DNA of 64,000 bases from Tupaia tana (Eukaryota; Chordata; Mammalia; Scandentia; Tupaiidae), in assembly GCA_026018925.1 (NCBI GenBank), contig JAKSZU010000016.1, positions 6,244,940 to 6,308,939 on the forward strand. Reading direction: 5' to 3'. The notes beneath the pieces were generated by a model. That model saw nothing but the letters and a program-made list of their open reading frames with translations. It did not search any database and was not told where the DNA came from. The stretch's first letter is position 1, and the number at the start of each line of letters is the position of its first letter. Shown one piece after another: positions 12,002-21,797 of this stretch. The position numbers and the translations under genes are program-made.

Positions 12002-12262
12002 AGGGCCAGCAGATGGCATAGCAGTTACATGGCTGGCCTCCCACATGGACGACTGCGGTTTGAGTCCCAGACCCAGTGACTTAACTCTTGCTGGGCATGT
12101 GTGTGTGCCTGCCTAAGATCCCTGGAGGAGAAGGGATTGCGGCATGGCCAACCCCCAGGGCGTGACTTTTCACTGTCTCCCTCACTGTTTCTGTCTCTCC
12201 TCTCTCTCCCAGCAAAGCACACACACCCTAAGGCAAAAGCCTCTAAAAAAAATAAAAACAAG
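12002..12262 (+). mobile_element. SINE type B, sense orientation
   Basis: Starts gggccagcagatggcatagc and ends in an A-rich tail. Its pyrimidine tract ends ctctctcccag, an acceptor-like sequence. Confidence 0.8.
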
Positions 12263-12271
12263 ACCAAAGTG

Positions 12272-12487
12272 TTATTTTTGCTACAGGGCACAGGTGCCTG
12301 CCAGAGAGACAGAGAGAGGGAAGTGAGAAATCACCCCCTGGGGGTTTGGCTACTCTGCATCCCTTTTACCTCCATTTCTCTAAGGATTTTGAGTATACTT
12401 GAGTTTCAGTCTGCCTGGTCCAGGACTCGAGCCACGCTTGGCCATGTAGGAGTCCAGCACCTTAACCACTGTGCCACCTCTCAGTCC
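12272..12487 (-). mobile_element. SINE type B
   Basis: Antisense copy, tail to tail with the preceding sense copy (spacer about 10 bp), so the pair could fold as an inverted repeat in the intron RNA. Confidence 0.75.
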
Positions 12488-12494
12488 ATGCTTG

Positions 12495-12721
12495 CTTTTT
12501 TTTTTTAATTGCCAGAGGGCATGTGCCCTAGATAGAGGGAGAGGGAGAAACCACCTCCCGGGTGGGGCACAGTCTTGCTACAACTCCTCCTCCATCTCTC
12601 CGTCCTGTCGGGATTTGGGGAACACACGCACCTGGCATCATTTTTCAAACCTTTAGGGATTTGAACCGTGGTTGGCCATGTGGGATCCGGCTGCCTTAAC
12701 CATTTGGCTACTGGGCTGGCC
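12495..12721 (-). mobile_element. SINE type B
   Basis: Antisense copy immediately after the previous one. Short middle; B-box region tttgaaccgtgg. Confidence 0.7.
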
Positions 12722-12754
12722 TCAGAAGTTTTAATTCTGATGAACTGCAATTTA

Positions 12755-12949
12755 AGATTTTTTTAAAAGAATTATTTTACTTCTCTTATTTTTTATTTTA
12801 ATTTGACTAGAGAGGGTCAGAGAGAGTGAGTGAGCGAGTGAGAGAGAGAGAGAGAAAGTGAGAAAGCAAGCTGCTGGGTCTGAGACTCGAATGGCGGTCA
12901 GCCGTGTGGGTATTCTGTGCCCTTAACCACCGCATCACCTGCTGGCACC
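12755..12949 (-). mobile_element. SINE type C
   Basis: Antisense short copy with a long imperfect (GAGT/GA)n tract at 12810-12860 and head ending cacctgctggcacc. Confidence 0.75.
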
Positions 12950-12959
12950 AAGGTGGATC

Positions 12960-13570
12960 TTGCTTGTACTGTTGTATCAAGAACTCTTTTTTCCTAACCT
13001 AAGATTGTATTTTTTTCCCCATGTTTTCTTCTGGAAGTTTTATGGTTTCTGGTTTTGCATTTTTGTCTATAAGGTGTTTCAAGTTAATCTTGGTATGTTG
13101 AGTGAAGCTCACTTCTTTTGCATCTGAATGTCCAGTATGTTCCTGTACTGTTGAAAAGACTGTCCTTTCTTACCTTGTTTGAAAATCATGTGACTTTACA
13201 CGTGCAAGTGTGTTTCTGACTTTATATTTCATCACATTAATATGCACGCCTGCCTTTTGATAGATAGAACACTGTCTCATAGCTTAGTTTTAAAAGCAGG
13301 TAATGTGAGTCTTCCAACATTCTTTTCCAAACACGTTTTTAAAATACTTACCTAGTTTTTTGCCTCCCATGCAAATTTTAGAATTGGCTTGCTGATTTTT
13401 ATAAAAGTCCTGCCAGGATTTTGATTGAGATTACATTGAGTTTATGGATCAAATTAAGAAGAATTAACATATTCTCAGTGTCAAGTCTTCTAATTTATAA
13501 ACATGGGCTAACTCTCTATTTATTCTTATCTTCTTTGCATTATTTTCTCAGTGTTCAGTTTTTTGTTTTT
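12960..13570 (-). mobile_element. Old L1 ORF2 fragment
   Basis: Antisense L1-type sequence. Recognisable segments are ggaagttttatggtttctgg (like the ORF2 region at 54.97 kb) and, farther on, gattgagattacattgag. Too decayed for frames. Confidence 0.55.
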
Positions 13571-13739
13571 CTTTTTTAAGTTTATTTCTTTTGTGAGAGA
13601 GAGAGTGACAGGCATTCTCGACACTATCTCCCCGTGCACTCTGAGTGTTTCAGGTTGACTTGGGACCCAAACCGACAGTCAGCCATGTGGCTTCCAGCAC
13701 TGCAGATCAGTATGCTACCACTTGAGCTACCCAGCCTGC
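13571..13739 (-). mobile_element. SINE type D
   Basis: Antisense copy: caaaccgacagtcagccatg then tggcttccagcactgcag and a head ending gctacccagcctgc. It shares the head with the copies at 15922 and 45631. Confidence 0.65.
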
Positions 13740-13789
13740 TAGTGTTAGGGTTTTTCTTGTTTTTGTTTTTGTTTTAATATTAAACTTTA

Positions 13790-14071
13790 TTTAAAAAAAA
13801 ATTACTGTGAGGTGTGTGTACTTGTCATAGAGAGAGAGGAGGAGAGAGGGAGGGAGGGAAGAAAGGAGAAGAGGAAAGTGAAAAAGTACCCCCCAGAGAA
13901 GAAGGGGGAATGGCCACGCCACAAATCCTTTGCCCCCATCATCCTCCTGGGATTTCGGGCACATATGCACGTGTACCTGGTGTGACTTTCAAACTGCTGG
14001 ATCCGTACTTAAACCACGTGGTTGGCCATGTGGGATCCAGCCGTCCCAACCATCATGTCACCAGCTGGCCC
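13790..14071 (-). mobile_element. SINE type B
   Basis: Antisense copy with an expanded purine tract (GAGG/GGAA rich, about 13830-13885). Ends caccagctggccc. Confidence 0.75.
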
Positions 14072-14285
14072 GTGTTTGGTGATTTTTAATGTGTAAATTT
14101 TGTGTATGTTGTGTTAACTTTATACTTATTTTCATGATTTTTAGTAACATATATTGTGATACTGTTGTTTAAACTTCAGTTTCCAATATGTAGAGAGAAA
14201 TTTTCATGTACGTATAAATCCATGGGGCTTTGGTTTATTGATGACGTACCGTGTAATGTTGCAGACTCACTTGTTAGCTCTAGTA

Positions 14286-14497
14286 GTTGTTTTTTAAGTG
14301 TATTTATATCTTTCATGTGAGTCAGAGACAGGCATGCATGAGAATCTCTTGCTGTGATCCTCCCCAGCTTTCCCAGCTGGCCAGTGCCTGCGCCTGGCAT
14401 TGACCATTGACCGGGGTCTCAAACCTGTGGCCTTCCACCGGAATCCGGCATCACTCACGCAGCATGCCATCTCGGTGCCACCAAGCTGCCCAGTGCT
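14286..14497 (-). mobile_element. SINE type D-like, diverged
   Basis: AT-rich tail, gagtcagagacaggcatg, then a GC-richer body and a head with cattgaccggggtctcaaac. Family membership is inferred from layout. Confidence 0.5.
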
Positions 14498-14623
14498 AGT
14501 AGCTATTGATGGGTTCTTTGTGCATTCACTTTCTTATTAGAGTTTTTGTTCTTTATTCTTTTATTTCTTACTATGTTTTTATTCCTTCCTGTTTTCTGTA
14601 AGACACTGCCCAGCTCTTTGTAG

Positions 14624-14890
<267 letters not shown>

Positions 14891-15112
14891 AGTCATTGAA
14901 TACTTCTGAGCCTTATTAACTGTAAAACTGATTATTAAGATTCGATTTAAGTATTCTATTCTCCCAAAATGTGTTATTTGGAGAATTTGCATTTAGTGAA
15001 AAACAGCATCCTAAATATAACCCATTGAAATGAAATATTCTAAGAGTATATTCTGGTTACTGTAGAATATTTTTATTTCTTATACTTAAGTCTGCTCTTC
15101 TGCTCTTTTTTA

Positions 15113-15300
15113 TAGTTTTTTTTTTTTTCTTCCATGAGAGAGGGAAAAGGAGAGAGACAGGCACTTTCAACAGGGTCTTAAAACTGTGATCCACCCCAGC
15201 CTCTGCCCGTCAGGATCATGGGCACACACGTGCACACACACGCACACCTAGCATGTACAGGGAGGCCCCAGGATGCGAACCAGGGACCCTCCCACTTGGG
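15113..15300 (-). mobile_element. SINE type D-like
   Basis: T-run, gagagagacaggcactttc, then a CA-rich body with tcaggatcatgggcacac and a degenerate B-box (gatgcgaaccagggacc). The head beyond it is lost. Confidence 0.5.
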
Positions 15301-15384
15301 TTGTTTCATCAAATATAAAATAGAATCCTAAATAATGTTATTTGTATAGCAAACAAGCTATTTGATAGAAAGCTTCTCCTTTTT

Positions 15385-15664
15385 TTTTTTTTTTAATTCT
15401 TTTTTTTGGAAAGGTTTTTTTGCCATAGGGTGCGTGCACTCACCAGACAGACAGAGAGAGATAGAAAGCAAAAAATCACCCCCCAGGGGGGATGGCCATG
15501 CCGCAATCCCTTCTCCTCCATTCTCCTCCATTCTCCTCTCGGGATCTTGGGCACGCACGCACACGTGCCTGGTGTGAGTTTTAAGCCACTGGGTCCGGGA
15601 CTCGAACCACGGTCAACTACATGGGAGTCCAGCGACATAGCCATTACACCAACTGCTGGTCCTA
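15385..15664 (-). mobile_element. SINE type A with TSD
   Basis: TSD aaagcttctccttttt at 15369-15384 and 15665-15680. Contains an extra ctccattctc unit (15516-15537 region). Confidence 0.88.
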
Positions 15665-15744
15665 AAAGCTTCTCCTTTTTTGAAACAAAAAACAGTCATT
15701 GTAAAGCAGCTAGACTCTAAGGACTCCAAGTGCCTGTTTCCATT

Positions 15745-16199
15745 TCTGTTACGTCTGCAAAAGGCAACACTGGGGGCAGAAATCAGACCAGTGGTTGCCA
15801 GGGGCTGGAGCGGCACAAGATCCACCACAAAGGGCACAAAAGATCTTGGGCTGATCTGATTCGTGGGTGTGTTTATGCATTTGAAAGCTCCCGACACTCT
15901 GTACTTTAAAAAGGCATATTTTGACTCAGCCTGGTGGCGTAGTTAGTGGCAAACCGAACTGCAGTGCTGGAAGCCATGTGGCTGACTGCGGGTTCAGGTC
16001 CCCAGGTTGACTTGTAAACACACCAGATGTGCACACACGACCCAGACCCTGACAGGTCGGAGGGCTGGGGGAAGGGGGTCGCAGACCTAGGGCACCTCTC
16101 TCTTTTCTCTTTCTTGTGTAAACGCACACTCTGTCATGAATAAAATAAACTTTAAAAATGATACATTTTACTCTATGCAAACTATATCTCTGTAAACTG
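15745..16199 (+). mobile_element. Old L1 3' UTR, split by a type D SINE
   Basis: 15745-15921 and 16159-16199 match the common L1 3' end (agtggttgccaggggctgg, then ttactctatgcaaactatat). The sense strand is +. The SINE at 15922 interrupts it. Confidence 0.55.
15922..16158 (+). mobile_element. SINE type D, sense orientation
   Basis: The best-preserved type D copy: cagcctggtggcgtagttag, agtgctggaagccatgtgg, a pyrimidine tract, and a tail with catgaataaaataaac. Confidence 0.7.
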
Positions 16200-16507
16200 C
16201 AGTGTAAGAAGTCTGTGCTAGTATCCGGTGCCCTGTAATGTGAAGTCAGGGCAGGGCAGCCTCTTCAGCTCAGGTCGGCCCCTGTATTCATCTTCTGATG
16301 CAAGGAGGTTGTGATAATCTTCAGTATTTTAAAATTGTAAATGCATGTTTGTCATTTATATCTTGCTACAGTTTACTTGGGTTTTAAAAATAATTACGAA
16401 GTTCAGAAGTGTAGAAATAGTTAAAATATTCTTTTATAGGGTTTAAACACTATAAATGTCAACTTTCTTTCTGATGAAATCATTAGAAACTATTTCTTTT
16501 ACTTTAG

Positions 16508-16588
16508 CAAGAAAATCCGATTTACAAGAGTCCTATTAATAATTTCAAGAATCCAAACTATGGACGTAAAGCTGGTCTCTAAGTTGCC
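16508..16588 (+). CDS. ITGB1: Alternative muscle-type tail exon (integrin beta-1D)
   Basis: After acceptor ttttactttag, and in frame with exon 9, the sequence reads QENPIYKSPINNFKNPNY then GRKAGL and stops at TAA 16580-16582. This matches the striated-muscle beta-1D cytoplasmic tail of other mammals, which replaces the last 21 residues of beta-1A with 24 and keeps both talin-binding motifs (NPIY, NPNY). If the exon ends at 16588 it is 81 nt, the size I recall for exon D, with a weak donor gttcgt that suits regulated inclusion. No frame damage is seen, so the exon appears to be under constraint. Confidence 0.92.
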
Positions 16589-16779
16589 GTTCGTATTTCT
16601 TTGCACTTTCTGTCTGCATGTGAAGTTTTCCTTTCTGACTGCACTGTGTGTGTCCTTTATCACTGTTGCTTTTTTTAGGTCTGGCTTTATTTGCATAGCT
16701 CTGTTAAGGCTGTTCTTTCTGCGTGTTAATTTAGTTAGCACTTAGAAGGCTTTACAGTAAATTCCATTCTATAGAAACA

Positions 16780-16905
16780 ACCGCAGTGCTTTGCAATTAG
16801 ACAGGCCTGGGGTCGAATCCCAGCCCTTCCACTTAGTAAACACAGCAGCATCCAGTCACTTCCTGTCACTTCCCAGGGACCGTTCCTCAGGTCTGTAGCA
16901 GGGAG
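16780..16905 (+). mobile_element. MIR element
   Basis: tRNA-like ggcctggggtcgaatcccag followed by cccttccacttagtaa and a diverged core, as in MIR. Ancient copy downstream of exon D. Confidence 0.55.
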
Positions 16906-17224
16906 TCGGTCATCCATACCGATTGTATGGGGTGGTGGTTTTTGGCAAGACAGCTACAGTACATGACATCAGTCCATCAGCTGTAATCCACGACAGTCCT
17001 GTGCCTTAGATGGTAGTAAATTCTTAGGTCGAATAGTGGAAATTGAATGTGAAATCCCAATTGCAGAATAGAGAAATAAATGTAACCAGATATAATGTTT
17101 GTACGGCATACAACTACGTTAGCATTGTAAGAACTATCTTGAGATTCATATGTGTACATATAAACAAAATGCCAAGTGATTATTTAGTTTGGATTTTTAT
17201 TTTTAAGAATTGCTTATTTAATTT

Positions 17225-17458
17225 TGTTTATTATTACTTAATTTACTTTAGGGCATGTGCATTCACCAGAGACAGACAAAAATAGAGGAAAAGTGAGAAA
17301 TTACTCCCAGGGGGGATGGCCAGGCTGTAATCCCTTCTCCTCCATTCTCCTCTTAGGATTTGGGCACACATGCACACATGCCCAGTGTGATTTTCAAGCT
17401 TCTGAGTCTGCCATGAGGGAATTCAGTACCTTAAACACCATGCCACCTGCTGGCCCCC
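17225..17458 (-). mobile_element. SINE type B
   Basis: Antisense copy missing the segment around its B-box: it runs from gcttctgagtctg straight to ccatgagggaattcag. Ends ccacctgctggcccc. Confidence 0.75.
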
Positions 17459-17636
17459 CATTTTTTTTTCCTTTTTAATGAAAACATGACATGATGTGGT
17501 AGCCAAACAGAAATGGAAAATATTGTAAGGGAAGATGATGTGTGTGCCTGTGTTTGTTTTGTTAGTGAATGATTCTGATTTTCAAATCTAAGATTAACAT
17601 TTTTTTAAATAACAGACTTTAAAGATAAAAGCCTCA

Positions 17637-17912
17637 GGGCCAGCAGATGGCGTGGTAGTTAAGGCACTGGATTCCCATATAGCTAACTACCATTTGATTC
17701 CCGGACCCAGCAGCTTAAAAGTTACACTGAGTGTGTGCGTGTCTGTGCACATGCCTGAAATCCTGAGAGGTGAATGGAGGAGAAGGGTTTGTAACATGGC
17801 CATCCTTCCGGGGCGGGGGGGCTTGATTTCTCATTTTCCCTCTCTCTGTCTCTGTCTCTCCAGTGAGTACATGCACTCTATGGCAAAAACCTTTGGGGAA
17901 AAAAAAGATAAA
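17637..17912 (+). mobile_element. SINE type B, sense, with acceptor-like tract
   Basis: TSD agataaaagcctca/agataaaagtctta around 17623 and 17905. In the ITGB1 sense strand it offers about 30 pyrimidines ending tctctccag at 17873, a good splice acceptor match. Confidence 0.82.
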
Positions 17913-17962
17913 AGTCTTATTTTGGTTTAAAATAAAAACTTAGTTGAAAATTTTATAGTTAT

Positions 17963-18225
17963 GGGCCAGCACATGATGTAGTGGTCATGTCGCTGGACTC
18001 CCACATGGCTGACCGTAGTTCAAGTCCTGGAACCAGTGGCTTGAAACTCAGGCCAGGCACGTGTGTGTGTGTGTATACCCAAGATCCTGAGAGGAGAACG
18101 GAGGAGAAGGGATTACAGCATGGCTATTGCCCCCCAAGGGGTGATTTCTCACTTTCCCTCTGTCTCTGTCTCTCTGGTAAGTGCATGCACCTTAAGGCAA
18201 AAAGTCTCAAAAAAAGAAGAAAATA
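17963..18225 (+). mobile_element. SINE type B/A, sense, with consensus donor
   Basis: Starts gggccagcacatgatgtagt. At 18174-18182 it carries ctggtaagt, a near-perfect 5' splice site in the sense strand of the gene. A-rich tail from 18208. Confidence 0.82.
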
Positions 18226-18574
18226 TTCTAGTTGTAAGCTTACTTTTCCTGTTCTTTTATTTTGACAAATGTATATTTTACCTGGATGACAAATTTATCA
18301 CTCTTTATTAGCAGTAGTCAGAATTCTTCCTTTTCTGGTTTCAAGCTGTTAGTGTCTGAATTCTCATTAAATGTGTCTAGTATATTTTAATATATAGTTA
18401 GGTAAATCCCTCAAACTCTCAGATAAAAGGTTGTGGAGAACCACATTCTCCAGACTGGTGTTCTAGAACGCTCCCCTCCTGTCCCAAGTGACTGAATAGA
18501 ACAGAACCTGAGGGGCCAGCCTGTCTCACCTCCCACCTACTGTGCAGAGAACAGCAGTGTTGGTGATAATTACG

Positions 18575-18805
18575 ACCGACACGTCTGTAATACCTGTGTC
18601 TCAAGTGTAGTTCTAAGCATTTCACCTGTATTTAATTTTCTCAGTGAACATAGTGGGAACTCTGTATTCACCTCTTTCACATAAGAGAAAAGCGAGGTGC
18701 AGAAGGGTTAGGTAACTTGACCGCGTCCAGAGAGCTCTTCGTGCGAGAGCAGAGTGAGGCCGGGAGCTTGGGCTCCAGAGTCCGAGTTCTCACCCACCAC
18801 ATGGT
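18575..18805 (-). mobile_element. MIR element
   Basis: Antisense MIR pattern: gaggtgcagaagggttaggt aligned to the usual gaggttaagtaacttg core, then gggctccagagtccgag at the head. Confidence 0.6.
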
Positions 18806-19112
18806 GCCAGCGGCAGTCATAGACCACCTGCTTAGGAAGAGGGAGTCGCCCTGCATAGAGAACCACAGCATTTTTCACAGTTTGTGGTGATTCAGAGTAG
18901 CAGTGCTGCTCCGGGCAGACGTCTGGTCAGACCAGAACTCCGTCACACCGAGCTCCGCACCACGGCCAGGCTCCTTTACTTACAGCACGAAGAGGACTGT
19001 GAACCTCAACACGGTTTCACACTGTTAAGGGACCTAGGAAATACTAGTAACGTTAGAAATTTTGACTTGCCAGAATTTTCTTTTATTTCTAAGCACTTTT
19101 TAAGACTTCTTT
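18806..19112. other. ITGB1 intron, no recognised element
   Basis: Mixed composition; nothing recognised. Confidence 0.5.
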
Positions 19113-19361
19113 TGGTAGAGTTTTTTTGGCTATAGGGTGCATGCGCTCACCAGTGAGACAGAGAGACAGAGAGACAGAAAGTGAGAAATCATCCCCCAGG
19201 GGGGATGGCTACACCACAGTCCCTTCACCATTCTCCTCTCGGGATCTTGGGCACGCACACACACGTCCCCAGCATGAGTTTAAGCCACCGGATCCGGGAC
19301 TCGAACTGCAGTCGACTACATGGGAGTTCGCGACATAGCCGTTACGCCAACTGCTGGTCCC
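19113..19361 (-). mobile_element. SINE type A
   Basis: Antisense copy with short TSD-like aagactt on both sides (about 19102 and 19362). Two GAGACA units are expanded in the purine tract. Confidence 0.82.
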
Positions 19362-19734
19362 AAGACTTTTTTAAAGTTAAGTCTAGTGGCAAAACATTAC
19401 AGTCAAATCTGTACATGGGCCGATAGGTCATTCTGCGTGACTCCGAGACTTGATGCGTACTGCTGCTGCTTTACGTACTTTAGGGAAAGTGAATGCTTGC
19501 AATTGCTGGGCTTTTTTTCCCCTATCGTTAGGATAGAAACAGTCAAATGCTGACAATTTCATATAGTTATTTCTCCTATGAGAATTATTTTCTATTTGTC
19601 ATACTAAGAGGTAAAATTTTTACCCTTGCTGTAAGTCCAAATGTGCATTGAATTCAATTATCAATAACTATTATTGAAGCAGTGTTTATGCTCTTAATCT
19701 TTGACAAAAATGTTACTTCTTCAGCCAAAATAAG

Positions 19735-19790
19735 TACACATGCACAAACACACGCACACACATGTGCGCATGCACACACACGTGTATTTA
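19735..19790. repeat. (CA)n microsatellite, impure
   Basis: CA repeats interrupted by TG and GC dinucleotides. Confidence 0.7.
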
Positions 19791-20500
19791 TCTGTTCTGC
19801 TGTCGGACACTCAGGTTGATCCCGTGTCTTGGTGTTTTAATGGTGCCGCAGTAAACGTGAGAGTAGTTACCTCTACAACTTAATCTCCTTTCCTTTGAGT
19901 GTGGCTTAGTGGTGAGACTGCCGGATCTTCACGGCAGTTCCACCTTTAGTTTTTTGAGGAATTGCCGCTCTGTTTACGACAATGGCTGCACCACAGTGTA
20001 AAGAATGCCCTTCTCTCTGCATCCTTACCAGCTTCTGATATATATATATTTTTTTTTGGAGAGGTTTTCGCTATAAGGTGCATGCGCTTGCCAGACAGAC
20101 AGAGAGACATTAGAGACAGAAAGCGAGAAATCACCCTCCAGGGGGAATGGTCATGCTGCAGTCCCTTCTCCTCCGTTCTCCTCTCGGGATCTTGGGCACG
20201 CACACACACGCGCCCGGCGTGAGTTTTAAGCCACCGGGTCCGGGACGCGAACCGCGGTCAACTACGTGGGAGTCCAGCGACATAGACATTACGCTAACTG
20301 CTGGTTCCCCAGCTTCCGATATTTTTGATAACAGCCATCTGAACTGGGGTGAAATGACACTTCACTGTGGTTTCGATTTAATTTTTCCTAATGATTAATG
20401 ATGTTGAGCATTTTTTTGTAACTTAGTCATTTGGATGTCTTCTTTTGAGAAATGTCTATTCAGATCATTTGTCCTTTTTGAACTGGCTTACCCGAAAATA
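19791..20500 (-). mobile_element. L1 ORF2 3' region, split by SINE
   Basis: Antisense L1 (segments near ggttgatcccgtgtcttgg, then ctgaactggggtgaaatgac and gatgttgagcattttttt). These correspond to the segments at 54.2-54.6 kb of the antisense L1. The SINE at 20042 sits inside it. Confidence 0.6.
20042..20308 (-). mobile_element. SINE type A with 14-bp TSD
   Basis: TSD ccagcttctgatat at 20028-20041 and 20309-20322 (one mismatch). CpG-rich and well preserved (cgggacgcgaaccgcggtc), so young. Confidence 0.88.
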
Positions 20501-20689
20501 TACATAATGCAACAGCAGGAAAGTAATTTTTTTTTTCAGTTGAAGAGATCATTTTTATTTACTTTAGAAAACAGTATTATAACAATATAATTATTTATCA
20601 CTTAAAAATCAATATGCAAGATTTCAGATATCTTTAATCGTAATTTGAGGTATTATTATTTTCCCCAAATATTTTACATTTTTTCAACT

Positions 20690-21133
20690 TATTTGTTTAT
20701 ATTACTATTTTTATACATTCAATTACTATACATTATTTAGCTTGTAAAGAGAATTTACCCAGCATGAAATACACCTCAGACCAGTCCAGTTGAGAATACT
20801 ATACACGTTATCATCAATAGGTAATAAACCTTTTCTCTGTCCCACCCATGTCGTATCTCTCTCTACTTTTTTCTCCCTGATTTCCTTCCCTACACTCTTC
20901 CCCTCTCCCACCCTCCTTCCATAGTCTCCAGTGTTCATAACTATTTTCATTGCTTTTGTGTCCAAAAAGAACCACACGAGACCCTGTCATTTGATAGAAA
21001 GTAGACAAATATGGAAGATTTATTGCTGAGTGAAGCAAGTCAGGCTATGAAAGAAAGACATTGTATCTCTCCACTTAAATATACCAACTGTCTCCTCTCT
21101 ATGGTAGAGACCGAAAGATTGGTGGACAATTTT
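20690..21133 (-). mobile_element. Short L1 insertion with inverted 5' part
   Basis: 20690-20970 is L1 3' UTR in antisense (acattatttagcttgtaaag to the pyrimidine tract cccctctcccaccctccttcc). From about 20972 the sequence is L1 in sense orientation (catttgatagaaagtagac, ttattgctgagtgaagcaag). It is the complement of what follows the same 3' UTR at 54000-54170. This head-to-head arrangement is the usual product of twin priming. Confidence 0.72.
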
Positions 21134-21518
21134 TTTTTTAGTAAAGTCCAGGCAAACAGTTGCTGATTATTCTAAGAGATGTTCTCAAGAAAAATTTAAT
21201 TAGAAATTAATGAATGAACATCAAGAAATTAAACAAATAGTGGATTATAAACCACTTTTCTGATATGAGACCAGGATTTGATAGTCAATCATGTCATTAA
21301 CTTATTTGGATAACAGGCAGGCACTGTAATTATTTCAGCACATGAGACTATTATGTAGGTATTTTTTAAAATATCAAACTATCCATTTATAACTATTAAG
21401 TGAGTTTTAAAAATTGTTTCATTTACCTTGCCCTGTGGTAATGCAAATTAAATGTGGATTCTAAATTTCCCACAGTTACGCATGGTATATCTAATAGACT
21501 CTATAATAGATTCTTTCT

Positions 21519-21779
21519 TTTTTTTTTTTTTTTTTTTTGGAGAGGCTTTTGCTATAGGGTGCATGCCCTCGCCAGAAAGAGACAGAGAGACAGAAAGCGA
21601 GAAATCACCCCCCAGGGATATGGCCAAGGCACAACCCCTCCTCCTCCATTCTCCTCTCAAGATCTTGGGCATGCAGGCACATGCACCCGGTGTGAGTTTA
21701 AGCCTCCAGGTCCAGGACTAGAACTGTGGTCGACTACATGGTAGTCCAGCAACATAGCCATTACGCCAACTTCTGGTCC
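21519..21779 (-). mobile_element. SINE type A with 18-bp TSD
   Basis: TSD ctataatagattctttct (21501-21518) and ctatagtagattatttct (21780-21797). T-run of 22 at the tail. Confidence 0.87.
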
Positions 21780-21797
21780 CTATAGTAGATTATTTCT

